Source: Mesocentrotus franciscanus
Taxonomy: Eukaryota; Echinodermata; Echinoidea; Camarodonta; Strongylocentrotidae
Direction of reading: 5' to 3'
Length of the DNA stretch: 64,000 nt
Assembly: GCA_037976565.1 (NCBI GenBank)
Contig: CP137683.1
Location: forward strand, 12,718,699-12,782,698
Below the pieces are notes generated by a model. It was not told where the DNA came from. It searched no databases and saw only the letters and a list, made by a program, of their open reading frames with translations. A program made the translations under genes and the position numbers. Shown here in pieces: positions 33,711 through 46,071 of the stretch (positions are counted from its first letter, which is position 1; each line of letters starts with the position of its first letter).

Positions 33711-33720
33711 GTGGTGATGA
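33597..33720. repeat. (GAT)n microsatellite
   Basis: Nearly pure GAT. The poly-Asp frame is not a gene. Confidence 0.93.
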
Positions 33721-33966
33721 TTGCAATAACGGTTTGATATTAGATCGGTTTATGGAAGATTAAATGTGATGATTGGGAATACATGTATGAGTATTATTAT
33801 TAGGATAATCAATTTAAAACATGATTAAAGATTTAAAAAGGGCCTCTTCAAAAATGATCTGAAATAAGGCAGTAAAGATAAGGGATATGTTTATGAAAAG
33901 AATGGATATGGACTGATTTATTATTTAGAGAAAATAAAATCAAGATAGTGTATTTCAGAATATATT

Positions 33967-34040
33967 GTCTGTTCAGAAGCAGAATGGCATTAACTCTAAG
34001 TAAATGATTTAACACACTTAATTTTGGCTCCAAACAAATG
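33967..34040. repeat. Short palindromic element, diverged copy
   Basis: GTTCAGAAGCAGAATGGCAT then TAACTCTAAG ... ATTTTGGCTCCAAACAAATG. Confidence 0.6.
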
Positions 34041-34294
34041 ATAAGAAAATAGAGATCATGGATAAATGATCAATATTCTGTCTTTTCATGAATGTAATGA
34101 TTGGTTTTGCTGATAAGAATTATTGAAAGTACAAAACATGCATATTACATGTACATTTATGCAACATAATATTTTTGTACACTTCAGCTCTACAATCTAA
34201 TGAAACATGTACAGTATTGCGAAATATCTCCATAATTTCTTTTGTTTATAATTTCATTAACATTACATTTCTTATTTTTTTCCTTCTTTCGCAG

Positions 34295-34342
34295 GTTGCC
34301 ATTTTAGTGAAGTATGTACAGAATCTGAAGACTGTGTAGAAG
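34295..34342 (+). CDS. PTPRN: Gene C, first detected exon: cysteine module of the RESP18-like domain
   Basis: 48 nt behind a strong acceptor (tccttctttcgcag), donor G|gtgagt. Reads (G)CHFSEVCTESEDCVE, phase 1 in and out. The preceding exon must end in G to complete Gly and should carry the signal peptide; it is not identified upstream. Confidence 0.85.
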
Positions 34343-34370
34343 GTGAGTAGAATCAAGTCATATCTTCCGC

Positions 34371-34437
34371 TGAGAGCCAGTAGGGCATTATAAGATATCA
34401 TAGAGTCTAAATGACCTTCTGGCTCCGAACAGATGAT
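34371..34437. repeat. Short palindromic element, copy
   Basis: TGAGAGCCAGTAGGGCATTA ... CTAAATGACCTTCTGGCTCC then GAACAG. Begins 29 bp past the first detected gene C exon. Confidence 0.65.
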
Positions 34438-34510
34438 ACAGTGAAACCTGTATATAAAGACCACCCAAGGGAGACAAGAAAGTAATCTTTATTTATAGGC
34501 AGGTGGTCTT
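34438..34510. mobile_element. Half copy of the TACAGTCAAACCTG MITE
   Basis: ACAGTGAAACCTGTATATAA, GACCACCCAAGGGAGACAAG and AGGTGGTC; compare 26751-26911. Confidence 0.6.
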
Positions 34511-34523
34511 TTCATCATCAAAA

Positions 34524-34986
34524 TTTAAAGGGAACCAAAACCTTCATCCTAAGTTACCTTTATTGTAAAGTACAAACGATTTGAATAAGATTAGTGAAAA
34601 ATTGAACAAAATCAGGCAAGGTATAAGGAAGTTAAAGCTAAAGAAATAACTTGTCACCAGAGGGCGATATTTAATTTGATGGCGTCATTTGTGGACAACT
34701 CTCCATGCCTTCTGATCATGGAATTTCACAATTCTTTCATTTTCTTCGTATTCATTTGTGTTCAATATCCGACTTCATAAAATGTGAAGTAGAATATCAT
34801 TCTGCATTCTATATCTTGTTTTCAGGGTAGTAGATTATCTCAATCACAAGAAAGAAGGAAAAACATGAAATTCCATGATCAGAAGGCATGGAGAGTTGAT
34901 TTTGTTCAATTTTTCACTAATCTAATTCAAATCGTTTAAACTTTACAATAAAGGTAACTTAGGATGAAGGTTTTGGTTCCCTTTAA
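34524..34986. mobile_element. 463-bp MITE with about 85-bp inverted repeats
   Basis: Left TTTAAAGGGAACCAAAACCT, right AGGTTTTGGTTCCCTTTAA; the inverted repeats run through CATCCTAAGTTACCTTTATT and GATTAGTGAAAAATTGAACA. An internal pair CTCTCCATGCCTTCTGATCA also repeats inverted. Gene C intron. Confidence 0.87.
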
Positions 34987-35630
34987 GTTTACAGGAAGGT
35001 TAATTGATACTGGTTACAATTACTCCGATATTGCATGAAAACTACTATTTTCATAGACTGCATTTGCAATAACTCCATGAGAATATTATATTAATCTATT
35101 CTACATGTATATGTATATAATATACAAATGTAAATATTCATGGCCGGTAATGCTGACAAGAATATGTCTTGGGCCCTGTTATCAGAAAAAAAGATAACAA
35201 TAATTGATAGAAGTTACAGAAATCATATTGGATTGACTATCATTATTTGTTATAGATCTATCATAGTTTAATTGATTTAAGCTTTATAAAACAGATGTTT
35301 AGACCATTCATATTTATTGCAAACATACAGTTGTGTCTTTAAACATTGGAAACAGTGTTGTATTCTATTTTTAATAATTTGTTTTTGTATTTTGAAAGCA
35401 CAATGTAGCTAATTTTGCAGACATGTACATGTACATGTAAGATAACACATTCTAAACGTACAATTGGTTCCCAAAGATTATCTTTCTTGTGCTTGTGTCC
35501 CCTTTTTCATTGTATATTGTGAAGAACAAAATTATTCCACAATATCCAATGTTTAAGGTTCATGAAGCCATTTATCATTTTAAAGAAGAACTTCTGCATG
35601 CCAAAGTAGTCAAATTTTAGCAATCAAGCA

Positions 35631-36000
35631 TTGAAAGTGCTTATTCTAGAACACAATTCCATAAATTTGGTACATGTTTTGAAAAGAATCTCACATGTTA
35701 TTGTTCAGCTGTCTAAAGCGCAGGCCTCCTACTCCCCAATTTTACTGGACGTGCCGAATAATTTGTTGCCTTTACGTCATGACCGATTACACACCAAGTA
35801 CGAAATTATGCAAATAAGATTGAAAAGTGACCCTCACCTGCGTCCGAGCCGAGCCGTGCTTCGGCTGGCGAAAATCGCTAGCTTGACCTTTAGGTTGGTC
35901 GTAATCAATGACCGACAAGCTTATTTGTACACATACACCGTTGCTTGGCCTCTCTATCGTTTATTGGCAAAGTGGAGCGGGACGATGATGTAATTTGTAT
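35631..36000 (+). promoter_or_regulatory. Repeat-poor intronic island with clustered factor motifs
   Basis: TTACGTCA (35772-35779, CRE-like), ATGCAAAT (35808-35815, octamer), TGACCT at 35884 and GTAATCAATGACC with an inverted partner GACCGATTAC lie within 150 bp of GC-richer unique DNA. It also holds a 120-codon frame of no recognisable family, judged chance. Candidate intronic enhancer of gene C. Confidence 0.3.
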
Positions 36001-36974
36001 GGGTGGTTGGAAGTGGGTAGTAAAAAGGATGGGTGGCGAGGAGAAAATTAGGCAACAAAGCCAAATCTCTCCCTATGAATAGAAAATAACCCCAGAGGCC
36101 GTGTGATGCTTTGGTATTACTTCTGCGGTCAATTTCGGTGGTTGTGACTGGAATCGAGTGTAGCCTGGCGTAATAAAAATGCAGACGGGAAATTTAGGGT
36201 TTAATTTTGAGATTGATCTGGTATTATGTGGATGAGCTGTTTAGAGTGGTTTACAATGGTAATGAGTATCACTTTGATATGTCAAGGTTCTTGGATAGGA
36301 ATGTATTTCATATGAAGTCGCTCTCAATTTTTTTGGGCTGCGTTGTGATACAAAACCAACGCTAAATGAGATTCTAATTTTAAACATGGGTAATCATATT
36401 ACATGTACATACATGTATACACCTGTATGCTGTTGTTGCTAAGGTACATTGTAATGACAACTAAGTGTTACATCACAACTGGAATAGACTTTATCTTGTT
36501 TTTTTAATTGTGACAAGATACAATTATCTGGTCAGAAAATGTTATTATCTAACATTAATGATTTGGGCATACAGTATTGTACAGTATACTAAAAAACATG
36601 AGATCTACTGTATATATTTACACGGTATTGTGTGTACATTTTAATCACAAAAAAGGTTGACTTTGGAAATTTTCTGAAGTTATATGTTGCAGGTTACATG
36701 TACATGTCCTTCAATTCAGAAATTATTGACATGGATATAAATCTAATTAATCTACATGTACATGTACTGTACGTGGAATGTAACATCAAAAAATTTAATT
36801 TACAGGTAATATGTACAGTTGCAGTATGCTCATGTATACATGTACATGTACATGTACAGTGTATGTTTCACTCTTTTTCCGTCCAAATATGTTATCAACA
36901 GGAACAACCGTATGAAAAAATATTTTTTGAAGTATATCAATCATTATGGCCCATACTCTATCGAAATTGAAATT

Positions 36975-37384
36975 GAAACCCAACACTGGGTTTACAAATG
37001 TTGGCTTTTGTTCAAAGTCTGGTTGAATAAAGGAACTTAAAGGCCGTGTAGCTCGGCAAATACTGGTTAACGCCATCTACGTCTTCTTTTGGACAACTGC
37101 ACGTAAACGAATGGACTTGGTTAATGGTAGTCAGCGACTTAATCTCTATATGGTCAGCATTTGCGAAACAGACCAAAGTTCTCCTCACGCTTCGGTTTCG
37201 TGTATGTTGCATGCACGTGATTGCTGCGGTCGCGTTGTCCGTAGTCGTATTATACCTGATTGGCCCCGAGTCAGGCCACGAGAAGACACGTAGTCTTGTC
37301 AGTGTACACTCCCTTTAATGAAGTTTGTCTGAGGTCCGAATTTTCCTTTGATTAAACATGGGTTTAGACCCAGTGTTGGGTTTC
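36975..37384. mobile_element. 410-bp element, ends GAAACCCAACACTGGGT
   Basis: Left GAAACCCAACACTGGGTTTA, right AGACCCAGTGTTGGGTTTC. The interior is GC-rich (37030-37320) and unlike the surrounding intron. No transposase frame recognised. Confidence 0.72.
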
Positions 37385-37529
37385 ACTTAAATTGTAAAAT
37401 ACGGACCTCTGTCTCCAAAGAGGCAGAAAGGCATATTAATTCATACCCCCTCATGGTGTGTTTGAAGCCCAACGCACAATATATGATCTTCCTGCATTCC
37501 ATTTTTTTCTTGAAGAAATGGCAATAACC

Positions 37530-37745
37530 GGTGTGTTGGCTCAGTCAGTAGAGCGTCCGCCTCACAACCAGGAGGTCGTGGGTTCGAACCCCGGCCGCGT
37601 CATACCAAAAGACGTTAAAAGATTGGAGTTGCTGCTACCTTGTTTGGCGTTCAACAATAAGGGGATAGAGCAATGTCGATCTGGCGCTGCTCAGTGGCTG
37701 CCGGGCTCACGATCAATTGGGCAAAAAGAATTTCCATTTTCGGTT
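37530..37745 (+). mobile_element. tRNA-derived SINE, second family
   Basis: tRNA-like head TGGCTCAGTCAGTAGAGCGT with B box GGTTCGAACCCC, body GGAGTTGCTGCTACCTTG and GGGCTCACGATCAATTGGGC. A different body from the 10605/54017 family. The head has no proper acceptor stem, so it is not a functional tRNA. Confidence 0.78.
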
Positions 37746-37868
37746 TAACTTAATAAAATTTGGAGTGGACTTTAAAAGATTATTATTATTATTATTATTA
37801 GATGTAGAATCTAAACAAACATCCAGATTTAGGTTTTAAATAGTGATAAGAATGCTAACAACTGGAAT

Positions 37869-38345
37869 TTTAGTGCATTTGAGCTTTCTAGTCAGAATAA
37901 AAGCCAATTTGGCTCCAAATCATAGACAATCGTAGACACCAGGGAAAAATAATATTTATTTTTCGGGGGCTACTTTTCAAGCTCAAGTGCATGAAAATAG
38001 CACTCTAAAATATTGGTTTGCATTGAACTCTATGCAAATTTCTGGGGGCTCTTTTTAGCATTTCCGGGGCTCTTTTGGGCATTTCAGGGGCTAAATCGCC
38101 CCTGAGCCCCCGTGAATTTTTTTCACTGGTAGACACTACTATGATTCTGCGCCGATTGAGCTATCCCTCCTCCAAGGAAGCGTGAAATCCATTGAAATTT
38201 TAATTTTATTAACCACATGATGATATGACTCTCCAATTCATCAATCATTAAGAATTTAGAAGTTTAAATGTTCATATCAAATGCTATTGCAAATTCTTCC
38301 AAAATGGAGTTGTAGTCAAATCCTATAGGGTGTGGTGGGCTTAAA
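37869..38345. mobile_element. Reverse copy of the 4437-4834 element family, interrupted
   Basis: AGTCAGAATAAAAGCCAATT, CATATCAAATGCTATTGCAA and GTGGTGGGCTT are reverse complements of parts of 4437-4834. It is interrupted by the hAT-type element 37940-38128. Confidence 0.7.
37940..38128. mobile_element. Nested hAT-type MITE with perfect 8-bp target duplication
   Basis: 189 bp, ends CAGGGAAAAAT and ATTTTTTTCACTG (inverted CAGTGAAAAAAAT). It is flanked on both sides by GTAGACAC (37932-37939 and 38129-38136). Eight-base duplications and CAGnG termini are hallmarks of hAT elements. Confidence 0.85.
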
Positions 38346-39270
38346 ATGGCTCTCTGAACAAAGTCTCATACAATACTGTATGCAGTAGTTTAACATCTAC
38401 AGAAGATCTTGTAATGTACTTGATCTTTGCAATCATTGCATTTAGGAAGATATACTTCAGACATTTATTACCCCTTCATTGGATCTTGTTTGCACTCCAA
38501 TTTAAATTTTCCTGTTCACAGTGAACTTTTCTCAGGGTTTTGACATATATCGCAAAAGTGCCCAGACTTAATTTTTTTTTGAGGGGGGATGCAATTTTGT
38601 TATATTGCTTCATATTTTCCTTCAGGTTTTTGTAGTAGCTATTGAGATTTGAATTGCTCCCACTTTTTAATTTATATTCATGAGCTGCATAATGCAACAG
38701 TCATCAGTGGAAGGGCCAGGGGGGTGGCAATTTTCATTATGCTCTGTTTTGGAGCTTTATATTTTTCCTGAGAAAGATCCCACAGCTTTTGTTTATCACT
38801 GTACTAGCTATTAAGATGTAAATCACTCCATCCTTTGCATATTTTAAAACTGGATGCATTCATGTGTTGCGTAATATAATAGTACAACACCCTTTTGATT
38901 AAGATACATGGATGGAAGTCTTCTGCATGTTTTTCTTTAACACCTGCTGTGAAGTACAACAACCTTAATTTAAAAGATAGACCACAAAATGTAACTTCTA
39001 TGAATACCATTCACTGTTTCTGTTTGATTTATTGTTCTCTTTTCTTCTTGATGATTTCTGCTATTCATGTTATTCTTTGCCATATATATATGTTTATTAG
39101 TGCTTTTATGTGATTTTCATCTTTTCCACTATTGAGCATTTGATTTCAAGTGGACAAATCTTGTGTAATGTTATTATTATTATTAGAGGGAATTTCTTTA
39201 AGTTATTCAATAGTCGGCAAACAATTTACATTTTGTGGGTATAAAGAAGGAAAGTACATGTACTAATCTC
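38346..39270. other. Gene C intron, no further feature
   Basis: Unique AT-rich DNA with short poly-T runs. Nothing else seen. Confidence 0.4.
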
Positions 39271-39276
39271 AAATTT

Positions 39277-39316
39277 GTCTCTCTCTCTCTCTCTCTCTTT
39301 CTCTTCTTTTTTGCAG
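39277..39316 (+). promoter_or_regulatory. (CT)n microsatellite acting as acceptor polypyrimidine tract
   Basis: CTCTCT runs directly into TTTTTTGCAG before exon 39317. Length variation could alter inclusion of the RESP18-like exon. Confidence 0.6.
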
Positions 39317-39459
39317 ATAATTTATTTGGATCATGTGTAAGTTCTGGCTCAGTATCCCTCCCCTTTTACGATGTAAGCCGAGACGGGTACCGTGACCTCA
39401 AGATTGTTATCCGATTCCTCTTGGATCGAGGATACCAGTGGAGAGATGAAGCGGCACAG
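39317..39459 (+). CDS. PTPRN: Gene C exon: RESP18-like domain
   Basis: 143 nt. G|AT gives Asp, then NLFGSCVSSGSVSLPFYDVS, RDGYRDLKIVIRFLLDRGYQ and WRDEAAQ. Acceptor tttttgcag is preceded by a (CT)n run; donor CAG|gtaact. Ends in phase 0. The helix-like LKIVIRFLLDRGYQW aligns with the corresponding IA-2 helix. Confidence 0.9.
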
Positions 39460-41390
39460 GTAACTCCATATTTTTTTAAAGAGAAGATTTAATTCTGGTA
39501 ATGATTAACAATAATTCACTTCAGACATACATGTGCAAAAATGCGCATGGTTAGTCATAACCATGGCATTACATGTATAGCAATAGTGGATTTAAAGAGA
39601 TGTCATACAAATAAATACATGTACATGTATATGGTTTATTGGTGTATACATATGGTTTCCATTTTCTCCTCTCCCATAAGAAAGACGAAAAATCAATGGA
39701 ACAAAGGATGATGAGATCATTAGCTTGTTTGCAGGGAAAATTATTGTTAATGTAATAAGATAACTTACAGAGTACACCAGAAAAAATGCTTCTAAAGCTA
39801 CCTCACACACACAAAAAAGAGTAACTCTTGGAGATTGCGCTTTCAGTTGTGTCACTCCAAAGCTTTTGAATACCCTACTACATTGTACTAGACACAAGAA
39901 AAGCATTATCTGTTGCTGTCTTCAAAGTTTTGTTGAAGACTTGTTTGTTTTCATAAGCTTTTTGAATACAGTTTTTGGTTGTGTGTCAGTAAAGTAGCAC
40001 TGTTTAGAGTTTTTGTTTGTTTTGTTTTCTTCATCACAGTGCAGTAGAGTATATTGATAAATAGAAGCTGCGCTATGCAAATTGATCTAATTAGAAAATT
40101 ACCTCCTGGAAATATTTTTTGAGATTCCATATTTTAAAATTGTATTTCCATTGTCTACTGTACATAGTAAAGTCTCATTCTTTACTTCTTTAATGCATTG
40201 GAACTAGATGGGTGGTAACTTGTATACATGGGATTTTTTTCAAAATTTAGATCAAATTTAAAAACTCTAAAAAATAAATTGTTAAAGTCCGATGAAATGT
40301 GATAGAAAACTAAAAATTGAGCTGGCAGATGGGTAATTCCTGTTTTACCCTTAGGCAACGATAAACATGTATTTCTAATATTGGACTTAATATTTGCTCA
40401 GTTCCCCTATTTTTCTTTAAAGATAAAGACAAGTTCTGGTCATGCGATTGCATTGTGAAAGAAATGTTGTGGAATCAATCAGAAAAGGTTGATCATCTAG
40501 CATATAAGTATTGGTGTGTACTGCAAGGTTCTGGAATCATCAAAATTATAAGAAATTTGGCCCAGTCTTGGTAAAGTTACAAGCACTGTACACAGAAAGA
40601 TGTATATGGGACTATGCGACCACGCGCGATATCTATTTGGTCCCAATAGATATAATAATTTACCAAATATATCAATTAATAGGCGGTTTCCCAGCAAAAT
40701 TTGTATCATCACGTATTAGTCAAAACATATTCTTTCACATTATTGGTAATGAGAGCTTCCATTTCATTTTTTGAGAGAGGGGCATTTCCAAAACTGGTCT
40801 TTACCTTTAAGCTAAGGAAGTTTTGTTTAAGTTCATATAGCAGATATTGTTTAATTGTAGTCTTAAACATTCAGCAAATATAGTTTTGTGAAATTATATT
40901 TCCTGTTTATTATCAGAAACCTGTTTATTATCAGAAATCAATATTTTAACTCGTACCCGTTCTGTCAGCACATGTCTAAGCACCAGATGCATGGATTTAA
41001 GTGAGCTCAATTTAAGTATAGTCAAGATTTACCATTACAGCTTGAATTTTTTGAAAGTGATAAATCACTGGTAAGCCCTTAAAATATTTATCCTGCCTTC
41101 ATGGAAAGAAAATCTTCGGTCATACATATCTCAGTTTAATAGGCTTTAGTATATCAATATGCATAGAGATGATTTATCTATGCAGTGCATGCCTTTGCTA
41201 TAAAGCAGTTGGATTTATGTGTTATTTTGTTGTTTGGTGCATTGAAGTGGGAGTGCCTTTTATTTTGCAAATCTAGAAATGTCAATTGGTAGTCTAAATC
41301 TAAAAAAGCTTATCTATTGATTAATATTTTTGGAAGGTGGGAGTGACCTGATTAGTTTAAGGTTCATGTGAGGGAGAAAATGTAAGAAAC
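39460..41390. other. Gene C intron, no gene
   Basis: AT-rich unique sequence with TACATGTA motifs. No exon seen. Confidence 0.4.
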
Positions 41391-41394
<4 letters not shown>

Positions 41395-41423
<29 letters not shown>

Positions 41424-41695
41424 GGGAGGGGTGGGGGAGGGAGAGAGTGAGGGAGAGAGTGAGGGAGAGAGAGAGTGAGGGAGAGAGTGAGGGAGGGAGG
41501 AAGGAGAGAAAGAATGGAGGAAGGAGTGGAAGAGGAGAAGAGGGGAAGAGAAGAGAGGGAAGAGGAAAGAGGAGAGAGAGGGAAGAAGAAAGAGGAGAGA
41601 GCTGGGAAGGGGAGAGGAAAAAAGAAAGAAAAGGAAGATAGAGGAAGAGGAGAGTGAGAAAAGGATTTTAGGGAAAAGAGAGAAGGAGAAAGAAG

Positions 41696-41734
<39 letters not shown>

Positions 41735-41735
41735 G
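41395..41735. repeat. GA-rich simple repeats
   Basis: (GA)n and GGA/GAGG runs; the overlapping Ser/Leu and Arg/Glu frames are artefacts. Confidence 0.9.
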
Positions 41736-42610
41736 AATGAAAGAGAGAGGAAATGAAAGAAAGAGAGATCGATGGAATGCACAGTGATTAGAAACTCTGG
41801 AAATATAACCTCTGTCTTCTGCAGCTGTACAGTCTGCAGCAGAAAAACAAAACAAATATAAAATAGCCCTACAAGAGGCACACACTGGTGTCGTTGACCG
41901 TTGCCTATGAACAATGACGTCCACCCTTCGTGAATTACATCCCAACGACCGTCCAAGTGATTCATATTTCTCCTGCATCAGCTAGCTTTCAAACGTGTCC
42001 TGCATATTCCTTCAATTTGATTTTGAAAACATATCCTGCACTTTACTAGCGGGAAACCATGGCGATAATTATATTATTTATTTTCAAAAGTAAAATGGCA
42101 GTGTGGTATTTCTTGTCTTTCCTAGCTCTCCCATCTTTAATCCAAGAGATGGTGAAAGAAAAGAGAGGTGTATATTTAGAACAGATTGTATCTGTTTTGC
42201 AATGTACTGCATGATGGATTGAGAAAAAACCAGCGGTGGGCGATCAATTCCACTTACGTCAGACTGAAATCCTTTGCATTCAAGATGAATTGTATCTTTT
42301 GAACTCTTGACAAGAATAACTGAAGGCATTCGCTAGATCTGTGTATGAACATCTGCACATGTTTATACGAGTTCCTTCATATTTACAGCACACACAATCG
42401 ATATTAAAACATTCAGAAATGAAATTGACATTTATTTACTTATTTATTTATAAGGAGCACCTTTATCAGCATAGTGCATATAATATAATTTTCTTTTCCT
42501 CATGGGTCTACCCACAAAAAACGAAAATGTTTAATCAAACAAGTACATGTATAATGTGGTTGTCAATATTCATTCTAGTTTTTTTCTTGGAACTGTTTGA
42601 TCTTATATAT

Positions 42611-42860
42611 CGTCTGTTCAGACTTCAGAGCCAGAAGGGCAAAAAGTCTATGTTAAAGGGCAAGTCCACTCCAAAAATAACTTACCTTCAATAAAAGCAG
42701 AAAAATCAGACAAACCAATCAAAATTTTTTTTTTTGCTCTAACTTTTTTTGATTGGTTTGTCTGATTTTTCTGCTTCTATTGAAAGTAAGTTATTTTTGG
42801 AGTGGACTTGGACTTTAAGATGGGGAGTGAACTTCCTTCTTACTTTCAACAGATGAAGTG
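42611..42860. repeat. Copy of the terminal 195-bp repeat, split by a MITE
   Basis: CTTGGAACTGTTTGATCTTA, CAGAGCCAGAAGGGC and, after the MITE, CTTCATTGCTCCTACTTCTT match 63790-63940. Confidence 0.65.
42653..42818. mobile_element. Collapsed hairpin copy of the AAGTCCACTCCAAAAATAAC MITE
   Basis: Two arms of about 75 bp (AAGTCCACTCCAAAAATAAC / GTTATTTTTGGAGTGGACTT) with almost no loop. An internal-deletion derivative of the type at 24631-25404. Confidence 0.85.
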
Positions 42861-42869
42861 TTCTTCTAC

Positions 42870-44355
42870 TCTTCATTGCTCCTACTTCTTTTGAAAAAAA
42901 TGGGTATGTTTACATGTTAGCTATAACGCAGCTAAGCAATTTTTTGAATATATGTCTCCTCCATAGTGCAAAATAAAATGTATCTGAATCAAATCAATTT
43001 GGAGAACGAAAACTGTTTACACTGATATATACATATGAACAATATATGAATATCAATCAAATGAATTTTAATAGTGATTGTTTACGGTTTGTTAAATATA
43101 CATTAATTTCATAAGAAACAGTATGGCCAGAGTGGCCATTTTTGTGCAGTGCCATGTTTGCGCATACAGGTAGCTGTGCGATTCTAACATAACAAAACAT
43201 GCAACAAACACATAATCTTCATATCTTTTTTAGTGATACCTAGTGGTGCAAAAAACAAGTAAAAACTAAAGAGAAAAGCCTCGAAATGCCATTTTTCACA
43301 TTAAAAAATCCCAAGCTGCGTTTAAAGTGAATGAGTGCACAGACATGGGAACCTTTGTTTTTGCAATGTCAAATTGACGCCACCACATTTTTTTGTGAAA
43401 ATGACATTGCGCTTATTGGAAATTGGATGAGATTTTAAGCACACTTCCTCTCTAAGATGAGATAAAACAATACGGGGGAATACGATAGAAAGCTCTTGTC
43501 AATTCAATTCAAGTGAAATGTGAGGTGTGCAGACATAGGCCCCCCCCTCCATCAAACGCAATTTGCACTTTACACAAGTTCCAATGCTTCACTCCTGAAT
43601 GTTATCTTAGAAAGATGTGAAACGATTTTTGATGAATGAACCTGAATTTTACACTTTGAAGCGTTTGAATGTTGACACGCTATAATTTATGTGCAATTAC
43701 ATACATCAGTGATGCACAAGATACATACACATGTACACTATGGTTTAACAGTATGTGTAGATATGGGCGAATGAATTTTAATTAAAATGTTGTAATAATT
43801 AATAGTTTGCTAAGCCAAGCATACCACACACTGCTCACTGCACAGTATGTATAAGGACACACATAGCCAACACCCCGCCCCAATGAACCTGATGCAAGCA
43901 CATTTGAAATAAAAAAAGAGGCAAGCGAAAATTTTGCCAAAATGTTCTGAATTCCAACATTTCATATGTAAATCTGGATAATTTTGAGGAATAAAGATAT
44001 AAAGTAAACACAAACTATAATGACAAGTTCTTTTATATGAAATCAAATTTAGAAAGGATGCTCACCATTAGGTTTTGTCCCATACCAGAACTCAACATTG
44101 TACCCCCCAAACAAAAAATTCTCTTAAAGGACTGTGCTATTGGACTGCTCTGGTCCCACCTTTCAGAGGAGTGCTTCAAGGATTGGTCACATTTCTTCAA
44201 ATACAACAATGTCAACTATGAATATAAAATCATTATGTAGAATGTTGGAAAATTATTGGATATCACTCTTGTGTACCAATTTATGCTTATGATTTATGAG
44301 CCTTCACTACTGATTATCCAATAGCTTATCTTCATAACAAATTTCTATATTTATA
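42870..44355. other. Gene C intron, no gene
   Basis: AT-rich sequence; nothing recognised apart from short C runs near 43535. Confidence 0.35.
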
Positions 44356-44358
44356 TGG

Positions 44359-44573
44359 AGGCGTGTTCACATATGCAGCAATATACCACTGTGGATTACC
44401 GTGCAGGTTTTTAAAGCACACCGCATTCTAAAGTTTTGTATCGTATTGCTCACAGATAAACTGGATATGCAAAAGAACCATTGTTGCATGCAGCTACTTT
44501 TTAAATTTCCTCTTGCTATTCATTTAGTACAAAAAACGTCTTTTGTTAATCATGGTATATGTGAACGTGCCTT
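44359..44573. mobile_element. 215-bp MITE, ends AGGCGTGTTCACATAT
   Basis: Left AGGCGTGTTCACATATGCAG, right TATATGTGAACGTGCCTT. Short terminal inverted repeats with two mismatches. Confidence 0.65.
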
Positions 44574-45069
44574 TTTCATTGTTGTCAAGCCTCGTTCAGA
44601 TATGAAGTGGTATTAACTGCACTGTTTTTTAAAAATTATGATGTAAAGTGTATTACACTTAACATTTCTGTATCCTATAACATAGTGAATACGCATACCC
44701 TAGGACCTTTATTGTGTTAAGAAATTTCCTCCAAAAAAAAAGAAAAAAAGTGGCAGTTCATCGCCTCACATCTGGACGAGCCACTATAGATGTGATAGGT
44801 CCTTTAACGTAGATGTGAGGTACCATCTTTGACCTCCTTCTCTCTCTTTGTTTCCTTTCTTGGAAGTTTGAAAGTTATTAGGATTCATGGCCCGTAGAAA
44901 GCGATGCCCCAATTCCTCCCCCGTGTAAAGGGTTCTTCTCGTATATCTCTAAGACTTCGGAGGGAGAAATGAAAGCCCGGTGGTCACTTGATTATTGCAC
45001 GCACACGCACACGTTTGTGTGGTCACTAGATAGCAGTCGAAAGGGGGGGGGGGTAGTCGAATATGATAG

Positions 45070-45431
45070 ATAAAGAGGGAGGGAGGGAAACAGAGAAAGA
45101 GAGAGAGATGGAAGAACAGAAATGGAAAAGGGAGGGATTGCATGAATGAGGGTTGTAGTTAAGAGTGATATATACATGCATATATATATATATAGACAGA
45201 GAGGGAGGATGGATTTAGACATGAAGACATACAATGTAGTGAGATAGAGAGAAAGAGAGAGAGAGAGAGAGAGGGGAGGAAGGTGGAGAGAAATAGGAGA
45301 GAAATAGGAGAGGAAGAGATTGAGAAGAGGTGTAGAGAGAGAGAGAGAGAGAGGAGTTAGAGAGATGATGAGAAAGACAGAGAGAGGGGGAGAAAGAGAT
45401 AGGGAGAAAGAGAGAGAGAGAGGGAGGGAGA

Positions 45432-45474
<43 letters not shown>

Positions 45475-45480
45475 GTTGAG
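45070..45480. repeat. GA-rich simple repeats
   Basis: GA, GGGAGA and a (TA)n at about 45178-45194. Confidence 0.88.
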
Positions 45481-45532
45481 AGAGGGAGAGAGAATAATGT
45501 CCAAGTATTTAGTAGTATGTAGCTTTACACAT

Positions 45533-45615
45533 TGATGAGAGATTTAGTAGAGGAGCATCCTTCACTTTCATCTCAGATCCTCATCTGAAGAGTGAAAATA
45601 AAACCAACAAGAGAA

Positions 45616-45648
<33 letters not shown>

Positions 45649-45742
45649 AAACCACCTCCAACTATTCTATAGTTTGTAGCATAGATGAGAGATTAGCAGA
45701 GAAGCATCCTTCACTTTCAGCTCAGATCCTCATCTGAGGATG
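45533..45742. repeat. Local duplication flanking a GA array
   Basis: GCATCCTTCACTTTCATCTC then AGATCCTCATCTGA (45550-45590) recurs at 45696-45738 (GCATCCTTCACTTTCAGCTC). The GA run 45615-45650 lies between. Confidence 0.8.
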
Positions 45743-46071
45743 GAAGGGGGTCTAACGTTACACCTCTCGGGCTGATTTCTGCCTCTGGAAAGATAAAACG
45801 GCTCCCACTCAACCTCTGGACGGAGGGGGCAGGATTTAGCATAGGAATTAACCCAGTGCACTTCTCAGGCAAATATTTAGGAATAAACAAAAAGTAGAGA
45901 AACTTGAAAGCATGACTAGTATGAACTTTTCATCATGAATGCCACAGCTGTGTGCATGACCTACATGTATTTTTTTCCCTAGCACAAAAATTTAATAAAT
46001 GGCAAAAGTTCGGTGTTGTGATTGGGTGATTTCATTGCATTAATTGCATTAATTTCATTAATTTCATTGCA

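Noticed and set aside
33569..33763. Poly-Asp frame
   Set aside because: Pure GAT repeat.
35631..35993. 120-codon plus-strand frame inside gene C intron
   Set aside because: No splice sites in phase with the neighbouring exons, no recognised family.
37535..37608. Possible functional tRNA gene
   Set aside because: A and B boxes are present but the acceptor stem does not pair and a SINE body follows.
41357..41978. Overlapping frames of about 200 codons
   Set aside because: Minus-strand readings of GA arrays; both start in unique DNA but lack any splice or family support.
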